Assembly: GCA_026214975.1 (NCBI GenBank)
Contig: CM047810.1
Coordinates: 96,736,316-96,800,315 of the forward strand
DNA from: Gentiana macrophylla
Lineage: Eukaryota; Streptophyta; Magnoliopsida; Gentianales; Gentianaceae
DNA: 64,000 nucleotides
Direction: 5' to 3'
Shown: piece after piece, positions 11,049 to 22,236 of the stretch
Layout of the letters: the number at the start of each line of letters is the position of its first letter
How positions within the stretch are numbered: position 1 is the first letter of the stretch
The notes under the pieces: model-generated
Seen by the model: the letters and a program-made list of their open reading frames with translations, nothing else
What the model was told of the DNA's origin: nothing
The model's database searches: none
Made by a program: the position numbers and the translations under genes

Positions 11049-12281
11049 GGGCCTTTATTCGCACTGCACAAAGAAAACTACATTGCACTGCACTTTTATA
11101 CTTTACACCACACTTAAAAAGTAAAACCTACCTTTGCACCACATTGATTTTTATTATAAAAAAAAAATCTTTATTTACACCACATTATCTACCTTCATAC
11201 CACACTTTTAAACTATTTACACACCAATTTTTTTAATTATAAATTAGTCCTCAATTTTAATCTACTTTATATCACACACCCTACCTACACACCCCATTAT
11301 TTCTCCATCTCTTATTCACCTCCAACACCACCACCCATTTCCACCATTTCCACCACCACCCATTTCCACCATTTTCCGGCGACCTGCTTTTGCCGGTAAC
11401 CACTACCATTCTATTCCTCTTCTCTTCCTTCACTTCAACCATGACTTCCAAAACCTTTACATCCCCACCCAAAATAAACCCCTCCTGCCGCCGCCATTCC
11501 ACCTCGAAAGCCATGACGGCCGGCAATTATTCACCTCGATAGAGGTCCTTTTCAAGCACCCACCACCGAAACCTAGCCCCTGTTGAACCCGCCTCATAAC
11601 ACTCACCGTCCCTCCCCTCACAAACCACTCGCCCCAAATTGCTCCATAAGTGTAAATTCGCGTTTATAAGCCAAAACGAAATGCTCTCTGCAACACCAAG
11701 CTCAAAATAATGGAGTTTTCCGTCCAGAAGAAACCCTAAGAACGGAGTTAAATCGATATCATATGAAGGTAGATTGAATGCTCCAATGGAAACAATTGGC
11801 GCCCAAAACAGAGGATTTATCCCGCCGGCGGATATCATCGGAAAAGGCACAACAGCTCCGACCAATTTGCCGTCAATCGCCGCTAGACTTTCACGGTAAG
11901 CTCCATGACCTCTCTCTGTGGGTAATTTATTCACTTCTTACCTGGCTAGTTGCGGCTGTGGAAGAGGAAAGGTGGCGGCGGATTTGGGTAGCAGACCTAA
12001 TGCTAATGGGAGCAGGGAGTAGATGTGAAAATGAATTTTTTTTGGTGGAGATTGTAATTTTTGTGTGTTAATGAGGGATAGTTTTGTATATTTTAAGTAT
12101 TTGGGGGGAGATATGGCAATATAATAGATTGGTAGCAGTAAAATGTGATTGGTAATATTGATTTTTTTTTGACATGAAAATGTGGTGCAAATAATACTTG
12201 TGGTGTAAAAAGTAGATTAAATGTTTTTGTATCTTAGTGTGGTGCAGCGGTAGGTTTGCTGTGGTGCGAATAAAGGCCCCC
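11049..12281. mobile_element. Non-autonomous hAT-like DNA transposon carrying a gene fragment
   Basis: 1.23 kb insertion absent from the homologous place in element 3 (near 56740), where the leader runs on uninterrupted. Terminal inverted repeats: GGGCCTTTATTCGCAC at the left and GTGCGAATAAAGGCCC at the right. It is flanked by AAATTTT on both sides (11042-11048, 12282-12288), possibly 8 bp. Subterminal regions are packed with short TGTGGTG/CACCACA words in inverted orientation, a pattern typical of hAT elements. No transposase ORF is seen. The interior holds a PNGase A fragment. The superfamily call is inference; a MULE with a shortened duplication is the alternative. Confidence 0.75.
11644..11910 (-). 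pseudogene. Captured fragment of peptide N-glycanase A (PNGase A) gene
   Basis: A minus-strand ORF (11934-11527, 135 codons) contains about 90 residues that resemble the plant peptide-N4-(N-acetyl-beta-glucosaminyl)asparagine amidase A family. Key stretches are AIDGKLVGAVVPFPMI, AGGINPLFWAPIVSIGAFNL, PSYDIDLTPFLGFLLDGK and FWLINANLHLW, in the family's order (remembered family pattern, not searched). The full enzyme removes N-glycans from glycoproteins and is several hundred residues long, so this is an internal piece. It lies wholly inside the transposon's inverted repeats with no sign of the rest of the gene, as expected from transduplication. No function is implied for the fragment. Confidence 0.72.
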
Positions 12282-12322
12282 AAATTTTATCATGACAATA
12301 TTAGGACTATAAAATTCTTTTA

Positions 12323-12705
12323 GTGAATTTTAGTTGTGTAGTGTCTACACAAGAAATTTCTAAATATTCGTAAAATTGGAAAATAGTGAATATAGTGTCA
12401 CTAGTTAGACGGTATTTAGAACCGATAAACTAGTGGGAGCTTTAGATTTTGTGATTTATTGGTTTTAGAATTATTAGAAAATTCATGAAGTCCTAATGGA
12501 TTAGGATTATAAAATTCTTGGTGAATTTTAATTGTGTAGTGTCTACACAAAAAATTTAAAAATCCGAGAAATTGGAAAGTCGTGAATAAGTGACACTAGT
12601 TTGACGGTATTTGGAACCGATGAACCAGTAGGAGGATTAATTAAATATTCATGATTTATTGTTTCTCGGATTATTAAGAAAAATCTAAAAATCCTAATAA
12701 GACTA
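12323..12705 (+). repeat. Tandem ~198-bp leader repeats
   Basis: GTGAATTTTA(G/A)TTGTGTAGTG begins units at 12323 and 12521. Both continue through CGGTATTT(A/G)GAACCGATRAAC. A more diverged third unit starts near 10535 and was split by the DNA transposon. Reverse copies are seen in element 3 (about 56330-56740). Confidence 0.75.
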
Positions 12706-13269
12706 CCTATTTTCAAAATAACGAGTGGGAGCGGGGAAGGTGACAACCGACCCCACGGTCTCTACTGTTGGCACAAGCACGTGAGAGAATGGTGACGCCT
12801 CGTGCCGCTTTGATTTCGGCCCCCTACGGATGGCCTTCACCGCTATCAAAATTCAAGGCTTGGTCTCCGAAAGGATAGGATTTTGAGTACTCGTCGGGTC
12901 ACTGACCTACCCTACGGCGGCATACTCGGGGCGTACTTAAAAATCAAAACAGAGAGGTCACACTCACAAGGGTATTTTTGGAAATATCTTGGCTGAAAAA
13001 GAAAGGTAATCAACAACTAAACGGGGATGTTTGATTCTCAATGGTTTAGTTGTTGAGAAAGATTGTCTCAATTTAATCGTCACCTATTTGACCGACCCTA
13101 CGGCGGCACTGTAGGTGTGAGATTAAATCCTTGGAATGGTAGGATAAACTGCATGCATGACGTCATGTTTATAATTCCTAAAATCATTATTTGTTGTGGT
13201 GTATGATTTGATTTATATTTCTGTCATAATTTATTTATGCAACTACATATCATCTCAAGGCATCTAAAC

Positions 13270-16200
13270 TGCTAAAAATATTATATCGACTGATAACAAC
13301 TTCGTAAAAGTGGAAAAGTAACAAGAACGTTGAACTCATAAATCAAGAATGTAAATTAATTTTTCGAAAGAGGAAGTTCCACTTGAGCCTACAAACTTAA
13401 GTGACATTGATAAGTATGTCACTGCTGCCACTCGTGTTAAACGGGAGACAAATTAAAATTAGTTTGAAGATGACGAGAATGATTTGGCATCAATCTCACT
13501 GGACATCCCACAGTTCACGAGTAGTGTCTACTCAAATGAACTGCTAGTTCGCGGCAATTTCCTTTAGAGAAATCCAAGAATGGGAAAGAATGTCTAAAAA
13601 GATAAATCATCTAAACTATATAAGTTAAAGGCTAAACCGAAATATTAATAAAATAAAGTAAAGGATAAGGAAAGTGATTTCGGATCACAAACCTATGAAT
13701 CTTTAGACTTTCTTAACCGAGTAATCTGACTCATAAGCTAAAGTTCGTTTGTAATGAACAAGGTAGCTTGGCATTCATGATTAAAGAGTAGACAACGGGC
13801 AGTTATTTCAGCTAAGATAGTGGGAGTGATATAAGGAAATAAATTTCGGATTTTAATCCTTGAATATCGCAGAAATCTAATTTCTGAATTTTTCAGATTC
13901 GTTGGAACAAATAAATTCACTTTCACATCGATAATATAATTGCCTTAAAGAAAGTGAATATGACATTTGTATACGATTCTGAGACTCGGACTTTTGTCTG
14001 ATAAAGTCAGAACCACTAAGTAATGCTGAAAAGGTATATGTAACACATCATAAACTATTAAGGCAAATGGTTTCCGTATTTAGATAAACGATTCTTCAGC
14101 ATCTATTAATTGGTGCATATATCCTAAAGATAAGATCTTAAGACTGGCTAAGGGTGATTCATATCTCCCAGTCTAAGAACACTATCGCAAAGGAAAAATG
14201 ACTAAATAACCTTTTCAATAAGGAAAAGGTAATAGAGTTGAAGAAGTATCACAACTTGGTCATATTGATCTTCGGGGTCTTATGAAGGATATGAGCTAGT
14301 GGGAGCTTTTGAGTGGCAGACACCTTGTCTAACGACTACTCAAAACGCCGATTAGTTTATCAAAATATTTGGAGGAATCTCTGATATTATCAGAGGAGAG
14401 AGTATTCAATGCTCAGATACAGGCTATAGCATAGTATTTGGAACTTATGCTTGGCCTACCTCCGAGTGAAATGATTTCACTGAAAGGATAAACCATGAAT
14501 TGCCTTATATAGTTATTGATATGTTACGATACACTTTTTAACTCAATTAAGATATTGATTGCAAAATAACGGTTTACATTGAAATACCGAGAAGTCTACC
14601 TAGAAGATGCTTATGAATTTGTGGATAAGGAGTGAAGTAAATTTACTCCACTTCAGCAAATAGAGGCATTTAGTATTTATGCTTGAAGGTAGGACTGGAT
14701 ATTTTTCATACACGTTCAGATGGATACTGTTCGTGAAATATCTTGATGCAATGAGTAAAGGTTGGTTATAAGATTCTTAAGATTGGATAGTCGGTTACAC
14801 TGTTACATCTTTTCTAAAAGAATGTTTAGATAACAACCTTAGACCTTGAAGTACAGTTACTTAAGGAGTTACTATCTTTAATCAGACCACATCCAACATT
14901 GGTTGTTGGGGTAACACTGATAAAAACTACTGAACCAGATCAGAATATTAATCCACCCAAATGCAGTGGGAGTATGGTTTATCTATTGACTCGCTGTGAT
15001 TATGCATACTTTACAATCTGCTAGGGGTGATTGATAACCTATGGTCTTCTGGAAGGACTGTATAGGATTATGATAAAATGAGGTTGGTTTAAAGCCATGT
15101 ACCTATAAAAGGAGTTTTGATACTCCATGTTTGTTCACACTCTTGTAGAACCACCTGAGTGTCTCAGGCCTAATGGGAGTAATTGGATCTACAAGAAAAA
15201 TAATCGAATGAATAAGAAAGTTTATCTTTCTAAGCAAAGCCAAGTGGTCTAAGGGTAATTCCCTGAGAAGTAGATAGTTCAATAGGGGTGGTGCCCTGAA
15301 ACTCTCTCACCATTCAGCCTTGCTTGACTCCATGGAAAGCAGAAAGACTACCAGGGGTGATGCCCTGAAACTTTCTTGCAGAACAACGGAGCTTGAATTC
15401 ATTCAGAACATAAGGGTTTTATCTTAAATCCAATGGTAGATTGACTGCCTATGCTTATATCCAGTGGTGGATTAAAGCAAACCTCTAGGTCATTAAGGTC
15501 ACATGTTTTAAACGTGTGGGCTTGACCTGAATATTGATAGGTCTTTTGTAGACTAGGATATCAATATTGGTAATGTAGTGAGTATTAGTGTTAATGACAA
15601 AGATAACACTGCAAAAGTTGTGAAAAACATGGGTGTGTTATCTGAAGTCAAGAACTGACAAGCCAAAGCTTCTCTGAATCTGAAAAGTGGACTATATTCT
15701 TAGAAATCGATTCAGTCGAATTCATGAGAACAAGTTGTGGCAATGTCCCATGCATCTTATTGGTTAAGATGATAATGCATTTTCGTATGCAATATTCAAC
15801 AAGAGGTTTCCTACCCAACCCCTCACGGAATAATTCTCTTAGTCTTCGGATATCGAGAAAATGGTATAGATTCTCTTTTGGATAGAGAAAGTCGAATGTT
15901 AAAAGTCAATAAAAGTCGAGTCTTGGATTCGGACGTTGAAAGCGAAAGACAAAGGCATCCTCAAGTATCTTTAGAGAACGAGGAATCATATGCTTGAGTA
16001 TTCGGGTGCGAACTTGAGTGTCGATGACTACAATGATCTGATTTTCTGTCGGATTAAGGATGATCGTGAATCAATCTCAGGCTCAGTGTTTACTCATAGT
16101 GATGGAGCTATAGTCTGGAGCAATCCAGCACTGCCAGTTTGACTTTGTTAGTCAAATACATAGCAGCTTTCGGAGCAGCTAAAGAGGCAGTGTGGCTTGA

Positions 16201-16440
16201 GAAGTTTTTTGTTGGATCGGAAAGTGATTCCAGGTCTCGATTAGCCGATATCAATTTACTGTGAAAACAGTTGGGAGGAAGCTCTTGCAAATGATCTTTA
16301 CAATCACAAGAGGTCAAAAGCATATTGAGAGAAAGTACCACCTGGTCAGACAGATCGTGCAAACATGCGACGTATCGGTCCTTAAGATCGCCTCGAGCCG
16401 ACAACCTAGCTGATCAGTTCACCAAGTCGTGTGGCATCTA
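13270..16440 (+). pseudogene. Degenerate gag-pol of element 1
   Basis: No long ORF survives. RT N-terminal traces lie near 15135-15250 (LRPNGSNWIYKK, the copia C-KWIYK region). RNase H is clearest at 16045-16430: SGSVFTHSDGAIVWSNP, IAAFGAAKEAVWLEKFF, HIERKYHLVRQIVQ, ADNLADQFTK, spread over at least two frames. Gag is not recognisable to me; the region at 13380-13700 is probably its position. The same broken state is shared by elements 3 and 4, suggesting the family amplified using proteins from elsewhere or that all copies are old. Confidence 0.75.
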
Positions 16441-16485
16441 ATGTCACTGATAAGCGCTTGACGGGTCTTATCTGCTTTAGAGCAA

Positions 16486-16629
16486 GTGGGAGAATGTTGT
16501 GGATAGATAGAATAAGGGTGTGGTGCTCTAAAAACAATCATTGCTTGTCTTTACGGGCAAGTGGGAGATTGTTAGATATAGTGTGCCCGAAAGACAATTG
16601 TTGCTTGTCCTTACGAGTAAGTGGGAGAT
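16486..16629 (+). repeat. Triplicated polypurine tract / LTR-start unit
   Basis: GTGGGAGAWTGTT occurs at 16486, 16561 and 16621. The first two copies are each followed by sequence resembling the LTR beginning (TGTTAGATATAGTGTGCCCG at the second) and by TTGCTTGTCYTTACG. The third copy is the true junction with the 3' LTR. The same arrangement lies in reverse at 50380-50525 and 59738-59890. Confidence 0.8.
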
Positions 16630-17210
16630 TGTTGGAAGTAGCGCCCGAAATACAATTTATGTAATTATTTTTATAATTAATACATGACAGATTTATTCTC
16701 ATCTTATTATTTGCTTCGTGCTTATAAGTAATACACTACTGAAAACCCTAGGTAGTATCATATGTAGCCATATAACTTAGTGTGTGTGTCACACGTGAGG
16801 ATTAAGTTTATTTTGATACACTTGAATTGTTAGTCCGTGGTGAACTTAATCAAAGTATGGGGTCTATTGATTAAACCACCATTAATGTGCCCAGAAAACT
16901 TTATGGTGTGACCGTCTTATCCGGACCGTCGATATTGGTTATCTAAGTGGAGCATTTATATATGATGTAATCATATAGGACTGGACCGATTTAATATGCA
17001 TTTCTCATATAATTCCATGATTGAGAAATCTCATTAAATCACAAGATGATTATATATGGATTAACCTTAATCCTGAAGTGATTACAGACTCCTACTTGTT
17101 TCAGGATAGGGTTTGATGTGTTCGTGAAGGATCGCTAAGAGGCGCGGTCCGAATCACTTTCACGTTGGCACTATTCTGGAATGAGTGAGAAGTGTGTGTT
17201 TCACAGATAT

Positions 17211-18941
17211 CGTTGGTCCCTTGGAAAGGCTAACACAAGTTTAGAGGGAGGGGTGAATAAACTTGTCACCAAAACTTTCCCAAAATCGAAAGTACCACTA
17301 GAACCGAAGTTTTACTAAACTCAAATCGATGCTCACCGCTTTTGTTCCTCCCCTTAACTTGTGCGGAGTTAAGCTGACTAAGCCGAGTTTAAGTCAAACT
17401 GACTTAAGCAACAACTGAGTCAACCGGCAGCGGATAAAAATAGGCCTTTTGTGCAACAGATGTGTTAATAAAAATCTTAACCTTCTATGTATCAGTTCTG
17501 TGTTGACTCGATTATCCGTGTTTGCTGAGTGAAATGATGAGATGATTATGCAACAAATAAAACAAACATAAATGCATAAAGTAAATCAACACAAGATTTG
17601 TTTATGGAAGTTCCGGGTGGTGTAATCCCGTACGTCTCCCCTTCTCCTGTGGTGTAGGAGGTATCACTAGAATCTTGAGATAACTGTTACAAAATCCTAG
17701 CACAATGGCAGTCCTTCATGACACCCTAGTTTCACTGTCTACACATAATGAAGAAAGGTAAGATTGCTCCCTTCACTCTGCACACTGATCTTTTGGAGAT
17801 GGAATGGCTCCTTCACCAGCTCACCACTAACACAAACACAGTCCGCAAACTGCACCAACAGCTGTGGAAACCGAGTTGCAACCGTTTGAGGAAAGGTGGA
17901 GTTGCTCTCCTCAAACTATGCACAACCAACCCTTTTTCACAAAGGTTAGGCTTAGAATCAATCAAGAGATTAATTCAAAGTGAGTCGCTTGCTTCTTCCT
18001 CGATCTCGCTTTGTAGCTCCAAGATGCCTTCTTTCCCCTTAATGGGTTATTGGATCTTTCTTTATAATCCTCAAGGCTATTCTCGCTGGCTTCCCCTTTC
18101 TAGATATGCAATCGATTTTCTGGATCTGGATCTTTAGATATATGCTTGTAAAGCTCCTTTTCAGATCCTTCACTCTCTTTTTCAAGTGATTCTCTTGAGT
18201 ATTTATAGGGGCGATGTAACGGTCACTAGCTCTTGTAGCCGTTACATTTATTGTTTAGCCAACGCTCATATGTATGCGACCTTTTGTCGTATTGTCAATT
18301 CAAATTCAACAAGGCCTTAACTCGCTTTTCTACTCTTCTTCAAAATCGAGTACCTCAGATATTTGACATCCGACTTTAATTGACTAAGTCGAGTACACCA
18401 TTCAGTTTCTTATTTTCCTGGTAATCGATAATCTTTGTCCTTAAGATTATTCACTTTACATGATCTATAGTTCGAGCCAGTCACCACAGACTTGCCTGAA
18501 TCCTGACTTATAGTCATGACTAAATCAATCTACTACTAACCGAGTTTGCCACCTCGCTTCTTGATCTTCGATAATCGAGTCTGTGTCCCTCACTTCTTCA
18601 GTCTTCTAGATGAGCCGACTGAGTCTGTGTCCCTCAGCGAGCTTATCTTCTTCAGTTTTCTCATAACTGAGTCTGAACCCTCAATTCTTCATATGTATAC
18701 TCAGTTTGCTTGCTGTGACTCAGCTGTTTGCCTAGTTTCTATTTATTCCAATGCTTGTCTGAAACAACCTATACAAGGTTCAGACTCTAGATAGAACTTA
18801 TACATTTTCTCTAGACCATTTCTTGCTTCTTCTTCCATTTTGCACTATAACAGTTAGTTATGACTTCATCATCATGGGTTGTTAGTGATCTTACTAATTA
18901 CGTGACGAATCATCATCAAAACACAGATATTATTTCCAACA
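17211..18941 (-). repeat. 3' LTR of element 2
   Basis: 1.73 kb, matching 22237-23948 apart from many small differences. It contains repeated CTGAGT/ACTCAG words. The terminal base is G rather than the A expected from TG..CA, probably a point change. Confidence 0.88.
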
Positions 18942-18956
18942 ATTTCCCCTTTTTTG
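18942..18956 (-). other. Polypurine tract of element 2
   Basis: On the minus strand AAAAAAGGGGAAAT directly precedes the TGTTGG start of the 3' LTR; this primes plus-strand DNA synthesis in LTR elements. Confidence 0.8.
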
Positions 18957-19076
18957 ATGATGTATCATAACCCTCCCTAAAAGCAATAATAAAAGAGTAG
19001 TGCAAGAAATCATAACAAACTAAGAACAACTGAGTTCATTACACAGCAAACTGAATAACTGGACAGATTACAATTT

Positions 19077-20129
19077 TTATTTTTCAAGAGATAACATCTT
19101 TTCACCAAGGAAAATGCTTCTTTTTGTTTCCAGAAGTCTTCTTTCTTTTCCTTCTTCACTTGATTCACCATCTCTAGGCTTGATATCCAGATATTCATTG
19201 ATCAGCCGATCTGCTTCTTCATTCTCTTGGTTTTTGAGCTTTACCAAAATCTCTTTAATCTCCTCATTCATCATATTTTCTTCTTCTTCTGAAATCAAGT
19301 TATGTTTTTCTTTATCAGCTTTTCTCTCTGATTTCATTTCAGCTTCCCCCTCAGTTTTTGTCTCTTTGCTTTCATCAGCCTTCAACTTTTCAAGAAATCT
19401 GGCACAGATTACAAGCTTCTTCCTGATGTTCAACACAGCTTTAACCGAGGCTTCTTCATCTTCCTCAGTTCTTGTTTCTTTGAAAGTCTCTTCTGTAATT
19501 AAATCTTCAATCAGATTATCAACTGCTCTTTCATTTTGTTGAATAGTCAGTAGATCAGCATCTACTTGTCTGTCTTGTTCTTCAACCAACTGTCTGGCAT
19601 AGATTTCTTCAGCTTTCTTAGCATCTGCATCACCTTCAGCTTTCTCAGTATCTGCATCACCTTCAGCTTCACATTCAGCTTTATCTTCCCCCTTGTTTGA
19701 AGATATGCAAAAGCTTTCTTCAAATAACTTGCGCAAGGTGATGATGTTGGAGTATTTGTTCAATCCTGAGTAATGTGCTTTTCCAATCAACTCATGTAGA
19801 TTGTAAAGTTTCTGCTGTAGAGTCTTCATCAGACCTTCGATGATCTCTTTTAATTTTTCCAATCTTTCTTCAAATTTCAATTGACTGGCGCTGAGGTCCT
19901 TCAGTTGCAGATTTGCTTGTAGATGCTTTATGAACTTGAGATGAGGAGCTGGCTTCATGATAATGAAAATGAAAATCATAACTTGACATTTCCTTTCCAT
20001 ACTCAAATTTCTCAAAAATTCAAAGATCTTCCAAAGCTTCTCTTTGCTCTTCAGTAAATTCTTCATGCATTTCTGTTGGAGAATCACTTTCTTCGGTTTC
20101 ATTATGCTTACTCTCTTGGCCATCATCAA
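19077..20129 (-). CDS. Element 2 ORF-C: acidic coiled-coil protein
   Basis: 350 codons, uninterrupted. The N-terminal third is basic and hydrophobic. From about residue 60 on it is Lys/Glu/Asp-rich with heptad-like Leu/Ile spacing (LKDLSASQLKFEERLEKLKE), and it has a short duplicated acidic module (EGDADTEKAEGDADAKKAEE). No metal-binding, protease or polymerase motif. No similarity recognised. As the last ORF before the 3' LTR it occupies the place normally taken by RT/RNase H. It may be structural, gag-like or a captured gene; I infer no function. Confidence 0.55.
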   Translation of the reverse strand: MMMAKRVSIMKPKKVILQQKCMKNLLKSKEKLWKIFEFLRNLSMERKCQVMIFIFIIMKPAPHLKFIKHLQANLQLKDLSASQLKFEERLEKLKEIIEGLMKTLQQKLYNLHELIGKAHYSGLNKYSNIITLRKLFEESFCISSNKGEDKAECEAEGDADTEKAEGDADAKKAEEIYARQLVEEQDRQVDADLLTIQQNERAVDNLIEDLITEETFKETRTEEDEEASVKAVLNIRKKLVICARFLEKLKADESKETKTEGEAEMKSERKADKEKHNLISEEEENMMNEEIKEILVKLKNQENEEADRLINEYLDIKPRDGESSEEGKERRLLETKRSIFLGEKMLSLEK

Positions 20130-20384
20130 TCAATTACATCTTCGCCCAGCTTTTCCTTGCACAAAATTTGTTCCACATTCTTCTTTGTCTCCTCAAGGTT
20201 CTATCATCCAAACTCACAGTTTCTCTTGAGCTAGAGTCTGAAGTTTCTCTTCTTTCTTCTTCAACAATTTCCTCTTCTTCACTCCAGTGGACACTGACTT
20301 GTGTTTCACTTCTGTTTCAGTGGATTTTGAGATGGATAAATAGTCTAGTATCCTTTGAACTAGATAAGTGAATCCATTTTTCAA

Positions 20385-21006
20385 TTAAAAATTTTCTCCA
20401 GTAGCCTTCATTCCTTTGGCTTTCTCTTTTTCGTCTGAGATTTGCTTGATCAACTGCTTGAGAACAAGCTTATTCCAATCCAGTTTCTCTTCACACCATA
20501 TAGCATAGATCAACTTCATCTTTTCTGTCGAAAGAGTGTAGAGATTCCATGTGTGACCAATGACATTTCTGGTCAGAAGAATTGTCAAGAATGCGAATTC
20601 TTGTTTCTGTTGATAAATGGAACCAATGAAATTCTTCTCATTTTTGTTGAGTGCAGTGACTTTCCAAAGTTTGCCTTTTTCTTCATTTCCAAATGTGAGA
20701 GATGAAGATCCTCCAATTATGTCTATACCAAAGACTAGAGAAAGAAGATGTTCATTAACAGTAATGCTCTTGTCTTGAACCGTTGTCCTGAAACTCTTTC
20801 CATCATCGGTGATTACAACATTTTTTGTAGAAATCTTTGATACTTTCTGGGCACAGAGCAATGACCTTTGTATCAATCAAATTCTCCAGTCCTCGAATCT
20901 TCTTGATTTTCTTTGCAATTTGAATTGATAGGGTGGAGTTCGAAAATTTTTGACAGAAATCGTCTAGACTTGTGGTGATTCCTTCATCAATGTTGTATTG
21001 CTCCAT
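20385..21006 (-). pseudogene. Element 2 ORF-B: putative plant transposon protein-like domain
   Basis: Two overlapping minus-strand frames (21006-20803 and 20876-20385) join across a frameshift. The piece reads through ESIKDFYKKC, ITVNEHLLSLVFGID, LWKVTAL and IGHTWNLYTLSTEKMKLIYA. This order of an FYxN-like motif, an IN-E-L-LVFG motif, a W-xx-L motif and an h-S-ekm-LiyaI segment resembles, from memory, the Pfam 'putative plant transposon protein' family found in non-autonomous LTR elements. The biochemical role of that family is unknown. The match is by eye. Confidence 0.5.
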
Positions 21007-21625
21007 GGATTTCTGAATTGAGAATTCTTGGTAGAGTCTTGAATGCTTTGAAATTGATTGAACAGGATTTCGTCAAGATTGTGTTTTTCAATCGTTTTCA
21101 AAATGAGAGTTGTGTCACAATCAATGAGATTTGTAGGGATGTGCATATACGTTTTCTCCTAGATTGACACGTGGCTTCGAGTGATTTGTCTTGTCAACTC
21201 AAGCGTCAGATGGTAGCTGGAAATTTTTCTGCTTTTGACCAATTTTTCCTTCATCAGCTTATGTTTAGAAGTCGGTTTTCTCAAGATTCAGCAATATGAG
21301 AACCGACTTAGCCTGCAAAATAATTTTAAGTTTTCTTTGGTACCCATATCTTTTTGGGTCTGGCTAGATTAGTTACTGAAGTATTACTTTCAGTTTCTTC
21401 GATGAGAGAATTAAGCTTTCTCATCTCTTTTCTAGATAAACCATTACGCTCAACCTTAGTTGATTTCACAAGGATTCCTTTAGATTTATCATCCTTAATT
21501 TCTTTGTGTAATCCACTAGGTCTTCCAAAGATCTTGATGTCTGTGAGTTTACACTCCTTGAAATCTTAAGACTGGTAGGGAGGGAATCATCATTGCTTTT
21601 GTCAAATTTACTAGACATTAATCTT

Positions 21626-22108
21626 TCAAAGAAGATTTGACATCATCTCGCCAAGAAACTCATTCCAATCTTTTGCTTTGCCAAGTTCTATGTCTTTTAA
21701 TTTTAATTCCAATGTAAGTTTTTCAGTTAACTTGACAAGCTCAGAGTTTCTTTGACTGAGTTCAGCGAATGATAACTGAGTTGAAGAATGTACCTTTTCT
21801 TGATGGTTTGATACAGTTTTAAGATTTGAATGTACATTCTTTTGTTGCTCTAATGAATCTTCAATATTAACCGTTATTTGCAACAACTTCTTTTCTTCAT
21901 CTTCTGAGAGATCTCTTAGTGATGAAACTCCTCTGGATTTGTCAACATATACATTGAGATCGCTATCCACATTATCACTGAGTTGAGGTTCTGAACTTGT
22001 CTGAGAATCATTAAACCTCTCAAATATTTGATCCTGAAAGTCAGATACATTTTGTAAACAATTAATCAGGGGGTGAATAAGCCAACTTCTAATTCTGGAT
22101 GTAATCAT
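21626..22108 (-). CDS. Element 2 ORF-A: coiled-coil protein
   Basis: 160 codons, the first ORF after the primer-binding site. The C-terminal 70 residues have heptad-like Leu spacing and many charged residues (LAELSQ-like, LTEKLTLELKLKDIELGKAK), suggesting a coiled coil. No zinc knuckle. By position it could stand in for gag, but no family is recognised. Confidence 0.5.
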   Translation of the reverse strand: MITSRIRSWLIHPLINCLQNVSDFQDQIFERFNDSQTSSEPQLSDNVDSDLNVYVDKSRGVSSLRDLSEDEEKKLLQITVNIEDSLEQQKNVHSNLKTVSNHQEKVHSSTQLSFAELSQRNSELVKLTEKLTLELKLKDIELGKAKDWNEFLGEMMSNLL

Positions 22109-22220
22109 TTCAACTAAGTGCTTTTACAACTGATACAGTGAGGTCTTCCAACAACTGGTGTGCAAGCTATCAACAATTGACACTTAAAATCAGTTCTGGA
22201 TCTCTTCAAAACAGAAGTAG

Positions 22221-22233
22221 TACTCCGATACCA
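22221..22233 (-). other. Primer-binding site of element 2
   Basis: Minus-strand TGGTATCGGAGTA, next to the LTR end; it differs from the iMet consensus TGGTATCAGAG at one base. Confidence 0.75.
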
Positions 22234-22236
22234 ACA

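Noticed and set aside
11281..11526. 81-codon minus-strand ORF next to the PNGase A fragment
   Set aside because: Its Trp/Lys/Val-rich repeats come from CCACC/CATTTCC low-complexity DNA; no sign that it is part of the captured gene.
16486..16640. Regularly spaced repeats that could suggest a CRISPR-like array
   Set aside because: Only three units with spacers that are related to each other; they are retrotransposon purine-tract repeats in a plant genome.
19114..19542. 142-codon Ser/Phe-rich plus-strand ORF
   Set aside because: It is the antisense of the acidic coiled-coil ORF-C of element 2; the composition follows from the other strand.
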